A DNA stretch of 64,000 nucleotides from Sphingomonas sp. Leaf208 (GCF_001421415.1 NZ_LMKH01000012.1:124001-188000); one strand, 5' to 3'. Positions 41,637-52,307 are shown, counted from the stretch's first letter. A program made the numbers and translations. The notes: generated by a model not told the origin, from the letters alone.

Positions 41637-44198
41637 ATGGCGGCCAAATCCGCAATCTGCCTGATCGCGACCCTGCTCGCGAGCGCCGCGCCCGCGATCG
41701 CTCAGACAAGCCCGCGCGTCGCGTCGACCGACCTCACGCTCAACGCCGCCGGCTATTACGAAGCGCCGGCCGCAAACGTCCTCGTATTCTCCAACTGGTA
41801 TGATGGCCTGTTCGCCGATTCGAAGATCAGCGGCGTCGAGATCATCCAGCAGGGCGAACGGATCGCCACCAACGGCGATGTCCGCCTGTCTTCCACGCCC
41901 GGCCAATGGGACGCGATCGGACGCCTGGTCGACCGCAAGATCGACGCCGCGACCGGCGCGATCACCGTCACGCTCGAATATCCCGACTATAAGTGGCGCT
42001 ACCGCGTGCGCTCGGAAAAGCGCGGCGGCGCGGTCGCGGTCTCGGTGATCCTCGACCAGCCTGTGCCGGCTGCACTCGCGGGCAAGGCCGGGTTCAACCT
42101 CGAATTCCTCCCCGCCGCCTATTTCCACCACAGCTATATGGCCGACGGGGTGAGCGGTGCCTTCCCGGTCTATCCGGCCGATGCAATGATCCAGACGCCG
42201 CAGCGCAACGCGGCGAGCGGTCGCGCGGAAGGTCCCGGCGCGGAACCGACAGCGATCGCCAGGGGCAGTCGCTTCGTGCTCGCGCCCGAGGATCCGGCAC
42301 GCCGCGTGACGATCCGATCGACTGCTGAGGTGCAATTGTTCGACGGCCGCAACCAGGCGCAGAATGGCTGGTTCGTGCTCCGCTCGCTTCTTCCGGCCGG
42401 GCGCACCGGCACCGTGCTCGAATGGATGATCCAGCCCAACAGCGTGCCGGGCTGGCTCCGGCCCCCGGTGATCGCGCATTCGCAACTCGGCTACACGCCC
42501 GACGCGCGGAAGGTCGCGACGATCGAGCTCGATCGCAACGATCGCCGCCTGCTGCCCGCGCGCCTGCTCCGCGTCGGTGAGGACGGCAGCATGACGCCGG
42601 TGCCGACCGCGCCCGCCAAGCACTGGGGTGAGTATCTCCGCTACAGCTATCTGCAACTCGATTTCAGCGCGGTCCGCCAGCCCGGCACCTATGTGCTCGA
42701 CTACGGCACGACGCGCACCGCACCGTTCCGGATCGCCGCCGACGCCTATGCCGGCGCATGGCACCCGACGCTCGACGTCTATTTCCCGGTCGCAATGGAC
42801 CATATGTTCGTCAACGAAGGCTACCGCGTCTGGCACGGCGACGCGCACCGCGACGACGCGCGACAGGCGCCGACCGGCCACGAGCATATCGATCTCTACG
42901 CACAGGGGCCGACCACCGACACCAAGTTCAAGTCGGGCGAGCACATCCCCGGCCTCGCGATCGGCGGATGGTTCGACGCGGGCGACTATGACATCCGCAC
43001 CCAGTCGCAATATCAGGTGATCCGCTCGCTGGTCGACAGCTGGGAGCGCTGGCACCCGATGCGGGATACCACCGCGATCGACTGGACGCGGCGCAAGACC
43101 GAGATCCACGTTCCCGACGGCATGCCGGATCTCGTCCAGCAGATCCGCCACGGCACGTTGCAGCTCGTCGCGCAGTTCGATGCGGTCGGCCACGCGATCC
43201 ACGGCATCGTCGAGCCCGACGTCGCGCAATACACGCACCTCGGCGACGCCTCGACCAAGACCGACGGGCTGGTCTACGATCCGGCGCTGAAGCTCGGCGA
43301 GGAGAAGAGCGGCCGCAGCGGGACGCCCGACGATCGCTGGGCGTTCACGACCAAGGTTTCCGCGCTGAACTACGGCTCGATCGCCGGCCTCGCGGCCGCA
43401 TCGCGCGCGCTCGCCGAGGTCGATCCGGCGCTGTCGAAGAAGGCGCTCGGGATCGCAACGCGGACCTGGGCGGAGGAACAGTCGCACGCGCCCGATCTGT
43501 ACCAGCACGGCAACACCACCGGCGGGCCGGTCGACGCGGAACGCTTCTCCGCCGCGGTCGAGCTGCTCCGCACGACGCGCGATCCGCGCTATGCCGCCGC
43601 GGTCCAGTCGATGTGGCCGGCGACGGAAAAGACGTTCACCTTCACCCTGCGCGATGCGGTGGCGGCGATCCCCTTCATGCCGCCAGCGTACCGCGCAGCC
43701 ATGATCCCGGCGGTGCGCGCCTATGCCGCCGCCGCCGAGACCGCGGCCAAGGCCAATCCGTTCGGCGTGCCGATCACCACCGGCGGCTGGGCGGGCAGCG
43801 GCACCGTGCTCGGCTATGCGATGAACGCGTACACGCTGCACAAGGCGTTCCCGGAGATCATGCCAGCCGACGCCGTGTTCCGCGGGCTCGAGTTCCTGGT
43901 CGGCAACCACCCCGCGTCCGACGTGTCGTTCGTCTCCGCGGTCGGCACCGTCTCGAAGGAGGTCGCCTACGGCAACAACCGCGCCGACTTCTCGTTCATC
44001 GCCGGGGGCGTCGTGCCGGGCGTGCTGATCATCAAGCCGGACTTCCCCGAGAACCATGAGGACTGGCCGTTCTTCTGGGGCGAGAACGAATACGTCATCC
44101 CCGAAGGCGCGATGTGGATCGAACTCGCACAAGCCGCGCAGGAACTTGCCGCAGCGCCTGCAACGAAACCAGCCCAGACAGCCAGCGCACCCAAGTGA
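41637..44198 (+). CDS. GH9 endo-glucanase/xyloglucanase-like enzyme
   Basis: This 853-residue exported enzyme has a signal peptide (ASAAPAIA). A long N-terminal region carries a CelD-type Ig-like domain (HSQLGYTPDARKVA), followed by the GH9 (alpha/alpha)6 barrel. The catalytic base/nucleophile aspartates are in GGWFDAGDYD (D447, D450), and a glutamate in WGENEYVIPEG near the C terminus (E818) is the likely proton donor. The family cuts beta-1,4-glucans, and some members cut xyloglucan or mixed-linkage glucan. Its presence suggests the locus also handles glucan backbones. It is followed within 8 bp by a GH43 gene in the same orientation. Confidence 0.88.
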   Translation: MAAKSAICLIATLLASAAPAIAQTSPRVASTDLTLNAAGYYEAPAANVLVFSNWYDGLFADSKISGVEIIQQGERIATNGDVRLSSTPGQWDAIGRLVDRKIDAATGAITVTLEYPDYKWRYRVRSEKRGGAVAVSVILDQPVPAALAGKAGFNLEFLPAAYFHHSYMADGVSGAFPVYPADAMIQTPQRNAASGRAEGPGAEPTAIARGSRFVLAPEDPARRVTIRSTAEVQLFDGRNQAQNGWFVLRSLLPAGRTGTVLEWMIQPNSVPGWLRPPVIAHSQLGYTPDARKVATIELDRNDRRLLPARLLRVGEDGSMTPVPTAPAKHWGEYLRYSYLQLDFSAVRQPGTYVLDYGTTRTAPFRIAADAYAGAWHPTLDVYFPVAMDHMFVNEGYRVWHGDAHRDDARQAPTGHEHIDLYAQGPTTDTKFKSGEHIPGLAIGGWFDAGDYDIRTQSQYQVIRSLVDSWERWHPMRDTTAIDWTRRKTEIHVPDGMPDLVQQIRHGTLQLVAQFDAVGHAIHGIVEPDVAQYTHLGDASTKTDGLVYDPALKLGEEKSGRSGTPDDRWAFTTKVSALNYGSIAGLAAASRALAEVDPALSKKALGIATRTWAEEQSHAPDLYQHGNTTGGPVDAERFSAAVELLRTTRDPRYAAAVQSMWPATEKTFTFTLRDAVAAIPFMPPAYRAAMIPAVRAYAAAAETAAKANPFGVPITTGGWAGSGTVLGYAMNAYTLHKAFPEIMPADAVFRGLEFLVGNHPASDVSFVSAVGTVSKEVAYGNNRADFSFIAGGVVPGVLIIKPDFPENHEDWPFFWGENEYVIPEGAMWIELAQAAQELAAAPATKPAQTASAPK

Positions 44199-44206
44199 GA
44201 ACCGCC

Positions 44207-45850
44207 ATGAAAATCCAGAAATTCGCGCTGCTCGCCGGTCTCGCGCTCGGAACACCCGCCTTCGCCAGCGACGCACCGCGGTTCAGCAGCTTCAGCTATG
44301 ACGGCCACACGCAGGAGAAGGTCAGCGTCGGGCCCAATCAATATCGCAATCCGATCCTGTCGGGCTATTATCCCGACCCGTCGGTGACGCGCGTCGGCGA
44401 CGACTATTACCTCGTCCTCTCCTCGTTCGCGCACTACCCCGGCCTGCCGATCTTCACGTCGACGGATCTGGTGAACTGGACGCAGATCGGCAATGCGATC
44501 GACCGGCCGGAGCAGCTCGACTTCACCGGGATGCGCACGTCGCAGGCGGTGTTCGCGCCCGACATCTCGTATCACGACGGCGTGTTCTACATCGTCAACA
44601 CGTGCGTCGAGTGCAAAGGCAATTTCGTCATCACCGCGAAGGACCCGGCGGGACCTTGGTCGAACCCGATCTGGCTGCCGTTCGAAGGCATCGATCCGTC
44701 GATCTATTGGGAAGGCGACAAGGCGTATATCGTCAACAACCGCGCCCCCGCCGAGCCACCGCGTTACGACGGCCACCGCGCGATCTGGATCCAGGAATAT
44801 GACTGGCGCGCGGGTAAAATGGTCGGCGACAGCACGCAGCTGATCAACGGCGGCGTCGACATCTCCAAGAAGCCGGTGTGGATCGAGGGACCGCACATCT
44901 TCCGCAAGGACGGCTATTATTACCTGACCGCAGCCGAGGGCGGCACCAGCGTCAACCACTCGCAGGTCGCACTACGCTCGAAGTCGCTGCGCGGGCCCTA
45001 TGTCCCGTTCGCAGGCAATCCGATCCTGACTCAGCGCGATCTCGATCCAGCGCGGCCCAACCCGGTCACCTCGACCGGCCACGCCAAGCTCGTCGAGACT
45101 CAGAACGGCGACTGGTACGCGACCTTCCTCGGCGTCCGTCCGTACGAGGGCGACTATTACAATATCGGCCGCGAGACGTTCTTGTTACCGGTAACATGGA
45201 AGGACGGCTGGCCGATCATCCTGCCCAAGGGCCAGCCGGTCCCGTTCGTCGGCACCAAGCCCAGGCTGCCCGCGAGCCCGCCGAGCCGCATCCCGACCAG
45301 CGGCGATTTCGGCTATGTCGACAGCTTCGACGGCAGCAAGCTGGCGATGCAGTGGGTCGGCGTACGCACGCCCAAGACGCCCTTCTACCGGCTTGACCAC
45401 GGCGACCTGATCCTCGACGGCGGCGGACGCATCGGCGATCTTTCCAAGGTGTCGTCGTTCGTCGGACGCCGCCAGCAGCATCCCGTCGCGACGATGTCGA
45501 CGACGGTCCGCTTCACCCCCGACACCGATGGCGATCGCGCCGGGCTCGTCGCGATGCAGAGCGACGCGAACTATGTGTTCTTCGGCATCACCCGGATTGA
45601 GGGCAAGCCCGTCGTCGCGCTCTACACTGCCGACAAGGGCAAGGAACAACTGGTCGCCTCCGCACCCGTCACCGGGTCGGGGCCCGTCACGCTGACGATC
45701 CGCGCGAACGGCGGCACGATGGCGTTCGACTATGACGGTGCCGGCGGCAAGAAGACCCTCGCGCGCGACGTCGATGCCCGCTTCCTTAGCACCAAGACTG
45801 CGGGCGGCTTCGTCGGCACGCTGGTCGGCCCCTATGCGTGGATGAAATGA
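44207..45850 (+). CDS. GH43 beta-xylosidase/arabinofuranosidase (XynB type)
   Basis: This 547-residue exported enzyme has a signal peptide (LGTPAFA). The propeller contains GYYPDPSVTRVGDDYY, GIDPSIYWEGDK and the general acid in VWIEGPHIFRKDGYYY. A C-terminal GH43_C2 beta-sandwich starts near residue 365. The length and domains match beta-xylosidase XynB-type proteins. The start was chosen at 44207, 8 bp after GH9; the earlier open frame lies within GH9. It would trim xylose or arabinose from oligosaccharides in the periplasm. Confidence 0.9.
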   Translation: MKIQKFALLAGLALGTPAFASDAPRFSSFSYDGHTQEKVSVGPNQYRNPILSGYYPDPSVTRVGDDYYLVLSSFAHYPGLPIFTSTDLVNWTQIGNAIDRPEQLDFTGMRTSQAVFAPDISYHDGVFYIVNTCVECKGNFVITAKDPAGPWSNPIWLPFEGIDPSIYWEGDKAYIVNNRAPAEPPRYDGHRAIWIQEYDWRAGKMVGDSTQLINGGVDISKKPVWIEGPHIFRKDGYYYLTAAEGGTSVNHSQVALRSKSLRGPYVPFAGNPILTQRDLDPARPNPVTSTGHAKLVETQNGDWYATFLGVRPYEGDYYNIGRETFLLPVTWKDGWPIILPKGQPVPFVGTKPRLPASPPSRIPTSGDFGYVDSFDGSKLAMQWVGVRTPKTPFYRLDHGDLILDGGGRIGDLSKVSSFVGRRQQHPVATMSTTVRFTPDTDGDRAGLVAMQSDANYVFFGITRIEGKPVVALYTADKGKEQLVASAPVTGSGPVTLTIRANGGTMAFDYDGAGGKKTLARDVDARFLSTKTAGGFVGTLVGPYAWMK

Positions 45851-45936
45851 GCCATCCGGGGCGAAAGACGCCGTATGCGGCGTGGGTGTTGTCGACAGTC
45901 GTCCACCCGGCGTGCTAAGTGTTGACATGTTTCCTA

Positions 45937-45950
45937 CGGTAGCGCTACCG
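45937..45950. promoter_or_regulatory. Perfect LacI-type operator upstream of the GH43-xylB-xylA unit
   Basis: CGGTAGCGCTACCG is a perfect 14-bp palindrome 60 bp before the GH43 start. A TTGACA hexamer lies at 45922-45927, so bound protein would cover the presumed promoter. It is the best-matched member of the operator set in this locus. Confidence 0.75.
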
Positions 45951-46009
45951 CAGGTTAACTATGCTCGACACCACATCAGATGGTGAACTCTAGGAAGGAT
46001 CACGCACCG

Positions 46010-47146
46010 ATGCGTCTCAGCCTCGCGCCCACGCTCGTCATTGCCGCAATCGCCGCAACGGGGACGATCGCCCTCGCCCAGACCAATGGGGCGAACACCC
46101 AGACGAAAACCGCTTCCACCGGCAAGGAGCCGCGGAGCCCGGACGGCAAGCGCTATCTGTCGCAGCCCCTCGTCACCAGCATCTACACTGCCGATCCGTC
46201 GGCGCACGTCTTCGGCGGCAAGATCTACGTCTATCCGAGCCATGACATCGACGTGAAGATCAGCGACGACGATCTCGGCAACCAATATGCGATGCGCGAC
46301 TACCGCGTCCTGAGCATGGACCGCATCGGCGGCCCGGTGAAGGTCAACGGCGTTGCGCTCGACGTGAAGGACGTGCCCTGGGCATCGCAGCAGATGTGGG
46401 CCCCCGATGCCGCCTACAAGAACGGCACCTATTACCTGTACTTCCCGGCGCGCGACAAGCAGCTCGACAAGAACGGCCTCGGCACGTTTCGCATCGGCGT
46501 CGCCACGTCGAAGAGCCCGGTCGGTCCGTTCAAGGCCGATCCCAAGCCGATCGCCGGCAGCTTCTCGATGGACCCTGCGGTGTTCACCGACGCGAACGGC
46601 GCGAGCTACATGTATTTCGGCGGCATCTGGGGCGGGCAGCTCCAGCGCTGGAAGGACGGCAAGTTCGACGCCAACGGCTCGGATACCGATCTCGGCAAGG
46701 ATGACCAGCCCGCGCTCTCGGGCAAGATCGCCAAGCTCAATCCCGACATGAAGAGCTTCGCCGAGACCCCGCGCGACGTCCAGATCCTCGACGAGGCCGG
46801 CAAGCCCGTGCTCGGCGGCGACCATGAGCGCCGCTTCTTCGAGGCGTCGTGGGTCTTCACGCGCGGCGGCAAATATTACTACACCTACTCGACCGGCGAC
46901 ACGCACTTCCTGAACTACGCGACCGGCGACAACCCCTACGGCCCGTTCACCTATCGCGGCCATATCCTGAAGCCGGTCCAGGGCTGGACCAGTCACCATT
47001 CGATCGTCGAGTGGAACAAGAAATGGTGGCTGTTCTATGCGGACACGCAGATGAGCAACAAGAACCACCTGCGCAACGTCAAGGTGACCGAACTGAAGTT
47101 CGCGCCCGACGGCTCGATCCCGACCATCGATCCGTTCGTCAACTGA
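46010..47146 (+). CDS. GH43 enzyme encoded first in the xylose operon
   Basis: This 378-residue exported GH43 propeller has a signal peptide (TIALA). It carries TADPSAHVFGGKIYVYPSHD near the N terminus, a second aspartate in SMDPAVFTDANG and a candidate acid in FFEASWVFTRGGKYYY. It has no C-terminal extension, unlike the other two GH43 xylosidases here. The subfamily includes beta-xylosidases and arabinofuranosidases. The ATG at 46010 follows AGGAAGG. Its stop overlaps the xylB start (TGATG), which couples polysaccharide trimming with xylose catabolism. Confidence 0.88.
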   Translation: MRLSLAPTLVIAAIAATGTIALAQTNGANTQTKTASTGKEPRSPDGKRYLSQPLVTSIYTADPSAHVFGGKIYVYPSHDIDVKISDDDLGNQYAMRDYRVLSMDRIGGPVKVNGVALDVKDVPWASQQMWAPDAAYKNGTYYLYFPARDKQLDKNGLGTFRIGVATSKSPVGPFKADPKPIAGSFSMDPAVFTDANGASYMYFGGIWGGQLQRWKDGKFDANGSDTDLGKDDQPALSGKIAKLNPDMKSFAETPRDVQILDEAGKPVLGGDHERRFFEASWVFTRGGKYYYTYSTGDTHFLNYATGDNPYGPFTYRGHILKPVQGWTSHHSIVEWNKKWWLFYADTQMSNKNHLRNVKVTELKFAPDGSIPTIDPFVN

Positions 47147-48591
47147 TGTTCCTCGGAATCGATATCGGCACCTCGGGTGTCAAGGCCGTGGTGCTCGACC
47201 AGCATGGCAGCGTGGTGGGCCAGGGCACTGCCGCGCTGACCGTACAGCGGCCGCATCCGCTCTGGTCCGAACAGGATCCGGATGCGTGGTGGAAGGCGAC
47301 GATCGCCGCGGTCCAGGCGATCGACCCGAGCGTCCGTCGCTCGGTGCGCGGCGTCGGGCTTGCCGGCCAGATGCACGGCGCGACGTTGCTCGACGCCGAC
47401 GACCGACCGCTCCGCCCCGCGATCCTGTGGAACGACGGCCGTTGCTTCGCCGAATGCGAGGCACTGGAGCGCGCCGTTCCCGACCTGCGCACCATATCGG
47501 GCAACATCGCGATGCCCGGCTTCACCGCGCCGAAGCTGCTCTGGGTGCGCGAGCATGAGCCCGAGGTCTTCGCGAAGATCGCCACGGTGTTGCTGCCAAA
47601 GGACTATGTCCGGTTGCTGATGACCGGCGACAAGGCATCGGACCTGTCCGACAGCGCGGGCACGCTGTGGCTCGACGTCGGCGGCCGCTGCTGGAGCGAC
47701 GAGATCCTCACCGCGTGCGGACTGACGCAGGCGCAGATGCCGGCGCTGTACGAGGGCACGGAGATTACCGGCACGCTTACCGCCGAGGTCGCCGAACTGT
47801 GGGGCATGCCGCAGGTGCCGGTCGCCGCGGGCGGCAGCGACAATGCCGCGGGCGCGGTCGGCGTCGGTGTCGTCAAGGACGGCGATGCGCTGCTGTCGCT
47901 CGGCACGTCGGGCGTCATCTTCGTCGCGACCAACGACTTCCGCCCCAACCCGGCGCGCGCGGTCCACGCCTTCTGTCACGCGCTTCCCGGCATGTGGCAC
48001 CAGATGTCGGTCCACCTGTCGGCCGCGTCGTGCATCGACTGGGTCGCACGGATCACCGGTGCCGCCGGTGCCGCCGACCTGTTCGCGCGCGCCGAAGCCG
48101 CTGGTCCGGCCAGTGGCCCCGAGATCTTCCTCCCTTACCTCTCGGGCGAGCGCACGCCGCACAACGATCCGGAGGTACGCGGCGCGTTCCTCCGCCTCGA
48201 CAACGACACCGACGCCGGCCGCCTGTCGCAGGCGGTGCTCGAAGGTGTGGCATTCGCGCTCGCCGACGGCCTCGACGTGTTGCGGGAGGCCGGCACGACG
48301 GTCGAGCGCCTCGCGGTGATCGGCGGCGGTGCCCGCTCGCGCTATTGGGGCCAGGTGATCGCCGCGGCGATGGAGGTCGAACTCGTCTATCTCCAGGGCG
48401 GCGAAGTCGGCCCAGCGCTCGGCGCCGCTCGACTAGCCCAGCTCGGTGTCGACGGCGGCGACCCCGCCGAGATCTGCGTCGCGCCCCCCGTCTCGCACAC
48501 CATCGTCCCCGACCCTGCCCTCGTCTCGGCGCTCGCCGAGAAGAAGGCCGCGTTCCGCCAAGCCTATTCCCGCATCACCCCAAAATCGTAG
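47146..48591 (+). CDS. xylB: Xylulokinase
   Basis: This 481-residue FGGY kinase phosphorylates D-xylulose to xylulose 5-phosphate. The N terminus [18 protein letters not shown] is the ATP-binding fold signature. [22 protein letters not shown] and the C-terminal [11 protein letters not shown] are family landmarks. The length is normal. It overlaps the GH43 stop and is followed 8 bp later by xylA, with the xylB stop region providing the TAGGAA ribosome-binding site of xylA. Transcription from the operator-controlled promoter at about 45930 is likely. Confidence 0.95.
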   Translation: MFLGIDIGTSGVKAVVLDQHGSVVGQGTAALTVQRPHPLWSEQDPDAWWKATIAAVQAIDPSVRRSVRGVGLAGQMHGATLLDADDRPLRPAILWNDGRCFAECEALERAVPDLRTISGNIAMPGFTAPKLLWVREHEPEVFAKIATVLLPKDYVRLLMTGDKASDLSDSAGTLWLDVGGRCWSDEILTACGLTQAQMPALYEGTEITGTLTAEVAELWGMPQVPVAAGGSDNAAGAVGVGVVKDGDALLSLGTSGVIFVATNDFRPNPARAVHAFCHALPGMWHQMSVHLSAASCIDWVARITGAAGAADLFARAEAAGPASGPEIFLPYLSGERTPHNDPEVRGAFLRLDNDTDAGRLSQAVLEGVAFALADGLDVLREAGTTVERLAVIGGGARSRYWGQVIAAAMEVELVYLQGGEVGPALGAARLAQLGVDGGDPAEICVAPPVSHTIVPDPALVSALAEKKAAFRQAYSRITPKS

Positions 48592-48599
48592 GAATCCCG

Positions 48600-49907
48600 A
48601 TGTCCGACTTCTTCGCCGATATCCCCCAGATCAAATATGAGGGCCCCGACAGCACCAACGAGCTGGCGTACCGCTTCTACGACAAGGACAAGATGGTCCT
48701 CGGCAAGCGCATGGAGGATCACCTCCGCTTCGCCGCGTGCTTCTGGCACACCTTCTGCTGGCCCGGCTCCGACGTGTTCGGCGGCGGCACGTTCGATCGC
48801 CCGTGGCACCGCGGTGCCAACGACAGCGCCGCCGCGGCGATGAAGCGCGAGGTCGCGTTCGAGTTCTTCAAGACGCTCGACGTGCCCTATTACTGCTTCC
48901 ACGACGTCGACGTGATGGCCGACGCCGCCAACATCACCGAGCACCGGAAGTTCTTCGCCGAAGCGGTCGATCATCTCGAACAGCTCCAGGCAGCTTCGGG
49001 TCGGAAGCTCCTCTGGGGCACCGCCAACCTGTTCAGCCACCCGCGCTTTGCCGCCGGCGGCGCGACCAACCCCGATCCGGAAGTGTTCGCGTTCGGCGCG
49101 ATGCAGGTCCGCGATGCTCTCGAGGCGACGCACCGCCTCGGTGGCCAGAACTACGTGCTGTGGGGCGGTCGCGAGGGTTACGAGACGCTGCTCAACACCG
49201 ACATGAAGCGCGAACTGGACAATTTCGGCCGCTTCCTGAGCCTGGTCGTCGAGCACAAGCACAAGATCGGCTTCACCGGCACGATCCTGATCGAGCCGAA
49301 GCCGTTCGAGCCGACCAAGCACCAGTACGACTTCGACACCGCGACGGTGTATGGCTTCCTCAAGCGCTATGGCCTGGAGAACGAGGTCAAGGTCAATATC
49401 GAGGCGAACCACGCGACACTCGCCAGCCACACGTTCGAGCATGAGATCGCGACCGCCGCGGCGCTCGGCATCTTCGGCTCGATCGACGCCAACCGCGGCG
49501 ATCCGCAGAACGGCTGGGACACCGATCAATTCCCGAACTCGGTCGAGGAACTGACGCTCGCCAATCTGGAGATCATCCGCGCGGGCGGGTTCATCACCGG
49601 CGGCTTCAACTTCGACGCCAAGGTGCGCCGCCAGAGCATGGACCCGGCCGACCTGTTCTACGGTCATGTCGGCGCGATCGACGTCGTCGCGAAGGGCCTG
49701 CTCAACGCCGCCAAGCTGATCGAAGACGGCCGGATCGATGCGATCAAGACCAAGCGCTATGCCGGCTGGGACGGCGAGTTCGGTGGCGCGATCGGTGGGC
49801 TCGACCTCGCCGGGATCGCCGACCTCGCGATCGAGCGCGGCATCGATCCCAAGCCGGTCTCGGGCCAGCAGGAGCGGATCGAGAACCTCATCAACCGCGT
49901 CCTCTGA
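48600..49907 (+). CDS. xylA: Xylose isomerase
   Basis: This 435-residue metal-dependent isomerase converts D-xylose to D-xylulose. Typical motifs are [20 protein letters not shown] with the early active-site His50, [12 protein letters not shown], and [17 protein letters not shown] with metal-binding glutamate. [15 protein letters not shown] and [14 protein letters not shown] follow. The class II length is normal. With xylB it forms the isomerase pathway, so xylose enters the pentose-phosphate pathway rather than the Weimberg or Dahms routes. Confidence 0.96.
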   Translation: MSDFFADIPQIKYEGPDSTNELAYRFYDKDKMVLGKRMEDHLRFAACFWHTFCWPGSDVFGGGTFDRPWHRGANDSAAAAMKREVAFEFFKTLDVPYYCFHDVDVMADAANITEHRKFFAEAVDHLEQLQAASGRKLLWGTANLFSHPRFAAGGATNPDPEVFAFGAMQVRDALEATHRLGGQNYVLWGGREGYETLLNTDMKRELDNFGRFLSLVVEHKHKIGFTGTILIEPKPFEPTKHQYDFDTATVYGFLKRYGLENEVKVNIEANHATLASHTFEHEIATAAALGIFGSIDANRGDPQNGWDTDQFPNSVEELTLANLEIIRAGGFITGGFNFDAKVRRQSMDPADLFYGHVGAIDVVAKGLLNAAKLIEDGRIDAIKTKRYAGWDGEFGGAIGGLDLAGIADLAIERGIDPKPVSGQQERIENLINRVL

Positions 49908-49916
49908 TCGACGACC

Positions 49917-49948
49917 GCCCGATCCTGCGCTCCGGCGTAGGATCGGGC
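49917..49948 (+). terminator. Hairpin after xylA
   Basis: A perfect 10-bp inverted repeat (GCCCGATCCT paired with AGGATCGGGC) surrounds a 12-base loop just after the xylA stop. There is no T tract, so termination would be weak or Rho-assisted; it may instead protect the xylBA transcript end. Confidence 0.5.
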
Positions 49949-50020
49949 ACGTCCCGACAGCGCGATGATGCGCCTCGGCGGCCGGCGCTCGCGACATTCT
50001 GACCGACCGGGAGAGACGCG

Positions 50021-52162
50021 ATGCCGACCCTGACACGCGCGGTATCGACGATGGTGCTGATCGCGACGGGGGTCGCAGCTCAGCCATCCCCCGCGCTCGC
50101 GCAGCTTCCGCCACAACCGAACTTTCCGGTGATCGCACCGCCGGCAACGCCTGCGCGCCATCACATCGTCATCCCAAACCGCCCCGCCCCCGTGCCGGTC
50201 GTGCTCCACCTGTCGCCGAACGGATCCGACGCAGGCGACGGATCGACCGCGCATCCGTTCGCGACACCCGCGCGCGCGCAAGCCGCGGTGCGACGTCTCA
50301 ACCCGGATCACGACGTCACCGTGCGGATCGCGCCGGGCAGCTATCGGCTGACCGCACCGCTCCGCTTCACAGCCAATGATGGCGGCCAGAACGGCTTCAC
50401 CGTTCGCTGGGAAGGCGAGCCCGGCACGCGTCCGGTCCTGTCGGGCGGCATGCCGATCGACGGGTGGCGGCTCGCCGATCGCGCGAAGGGCATCTGGTCC
50501 GCCGCCGTGCCGAAGGGCGCCGATCCGCGGCAACTGACGGTGAACGAGCGGCTCGCCAGCCACGCCCGCATCGAGATCCCGCGCTCCGCCGTCACGTTCC
50601 AGACCTGGGGCCTCGACATCAAGGACCCGGCGTGGCGCGAACTCGCCTCGCTCCCCGACCAGCGCCGTATCGAGATCGAAGGCATGAGCTGGTTCACGCA
50701 CCGCCACGCAGTCGTCGACCGGATCGAAGGCGGATCGGTCGCGGCGGGATCGATCGAAGGCGCGCGCATCGTCATGCAACAGCCGGGCTGGCGCAATAAC
50801 CTGATCGGCTACGACACCATTGCTCGGCCGGTCTCGGCCGAGGTCGCGCGCCTGTTCCTGGTCAATGCGCTCGCCTTCCTGCGCGAGCCTGGCCAATGGT
50901 ATGTCGATCCCAAGGCGGGGCTGCTCTATTACAAGCCGTTGCCGGGCGAGGACATGCGCCGCGCCAAAGTCGTGATGCCGATACTCGAACGGCTCGTCTC
51001 GATCGGCGGCAGCTATGATCGACCGGTCCGCGACCTCCAGTTCCGCCACCTCGCATTTCGCCACACCAGCTGGCTGCAGCCGTCGGGCCCGCAAGGCTAT
51101 GCGAGCCAGCAGAGCGGTGCCTATCTGGCGGGCGACGTGACCGGCTATCCCGCCGATCCGATCCGCGATTGCAGCTGGGGATGCCCCGCGTTCGAGGCGA
51201 TGCGCAACCGCTGGAACCAGCAGCCCGCCGCAGTGCAAGTGGCCGCCGCGACCCGTATCGTTTTCGACGACGACCAGTTCTCGCAACTTGGGCAGGTCGC
51301 GCTCGGCATCGGCAACAATGCGGACGCGAACGATGGCGGCGTCGGGCTTGGCGCGGCGGCGATCGAGGTGACGCGCAACAGCTTCAGCGACCTCGCCGGC
51401 GGTGCGATCATGGTCGGCGGCATTCGTCCCGACGCGCACCATCCCTCGCGCCCCGAAATGGGCCTGCGCGACATTCTGATCCGCGACAACCGGATCGCCA
51501 GCGTATCGCGCGACTACAAGGAGCAGTCGGCGATCCTCGTCACCTATGCGTCGGGGACGGTGATCGCGAACAACGACGTGTCGGACGCGCCGTATGACGG
51601 GATCGACATCGGCTGGGGATGGGGCACGAACGACCCCGGCGGCAGCGCGGAATATTGGCGACAGCAGCGCGGCTATTACGACCAGCCGGGCAATCTGGTC
51701 TACGATACGCCGACGACGCTGCGCGACACGGTCGTCGTCGGCAACCGCGTGACCCGGGTGAAGCAGTGGTTTCCCGATGGCGGCGCGATCTATCATCTGT
51801 CCGCCGATCCGGGCGCGCTGATCGCCGACAACTACATCGCCGACGTCACGGGTGCGGGCGGGATTGCGATCTACCTCGACGAGGGATCGCGCTACGTCAC
51901 GATCCGCAACAATGTGATCGACCGCGTCGGCGGCGTCTGGCTGAACCTCAACTCGCAGGATTTCATCGCGCCGAAACGCACTGCGCTGGACAATCTGGCG
52001 ATCGGCAACTGGTATAATTCCGGCCGGCTCCAGGGGTCGTGGACCGACTATCTGAACAACCGGTCGGTCGACAATATCAAGGTCGAGGGCGATGCATGGC
52101 CAGCCGCCGCGCGCAGCGTGATCGACCACAGCGGCGTCCGGCCGGAGGACAAGAAGCCCTGA
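50021..52162 (+). CDS. Exported right-handed parallel beta-helix protein (GH141/lyase-like)
   Basis: This 713-residue exported protein has a signal peptide (PSPALA), then a segment GSDAGDGSTAHPFATPARAQ typical of pectate-lyase-fold enzymes. The repeats later on (IRDNRIASVSRDYKEQSAI, and VVGNRVTRVKQW) look like parallel beta-helix coils. The architecture matches GH141-like or related beta-helix glycosidases seen in pectin and xylan loci, but the catalytic pair cannot be fixed from one sequence. It follows the xylose operon in the same direction but behind a hairpin, so it may have its own promoter. Confidence 0.75.
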   Translation: MPTLTRAVSTMVLIATGVAAQPSPALAQLPPQPNFPVIAPPATPARHHIVIPNRPAPVPVVLHLSPNGSDAGDGSTAHPFATPARAQAAVRRLNPDHDVTVRIAPGSYRLTAPLRFTANDGGQNGFTVRWEGEPGTRPVLSGGMPIDGWRLADRAKGIWSAAVPKGADPRQLTVNERLASHARIEIPRSAVTFQTWGLDIKDPAWRELASLPDQRRIEIEGMSWFTHRHAVVDRIEGGSVAAGSIEGARIVMQQPGWRNNLIGYDTIARPVSAEVARLFLVNALAFLREPGQWYVDPKAGLLYYKPLPGEDMRRAKVVMPILERLVSIGGSYDRPVRDLQFRHLAFRHTSWLQPSGPQGYASQQSGAYLAGDVTGYPADPIRDCSWGCPAFEAMRNRWNQQPAAVQVAAATRIVFDDDQFSQLGQVALGIGNNADANDGGVGLGAAAIEVTRNSFSDLAGGAIMVGGIRPDAHHPSRPEMGLRDILIRDNRIASVSRDYKEQSAILVTYASGTVIANNDVSDAPYDGIDIGWGWGTNDPGGSAEYWRQQRGYYDQPGNLVYDTPTTLRDTVVVGNRVTRVKQWFPDGGAIYHLSADPGALIADNYIADVTGAGGIAIYLDEGSRYVTIRNNVIDRVGGVWLNLNSQDFIAPKRTALDNLAIGNWYNSGRLQGSWTDYLNNRSVDNIKVEGDAWPAAARSVIDHSGVRPEDKKP

Positions 52163-52281
52163 TGATCGCGGCCGCCCACGCGTGTCGCACTATGCCGCGG
52201 TGTATCGATTTCGGCCCGAATCCGCGCCTTCTGGGCCCCAGGACAGAAAATCTCTTATCGTCTCGCGATTGTCACGCGGCT

Positions 52282-52295
52282 ATCACCTTGGTGAT
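52282..52295. promoter_or_regulatory. Inverted repeat upstream of the GntR gene
   Basis: ATCACC-TT-GGTGAT is an inverted repeat of two perfect 6-bp arms with a 2-bp spacer. It lies 13 bp before the GntR start, a position suitable for autoregulation. No function can be shown from sequence alone. Confidence 0.4.
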
Positions 52296-52307
52296 GGGAG
52301 CTTACCA

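Noticed and set aside
45922-45960. A full sigma-70 promoter with TTGACA before the GH43-xylB-xylA unit
   Set aside because: TTGACA is present, but the nearest TAACTA-like -10 lies about 28 bp away, too far, so only the -35-like hexamer is mentioned.
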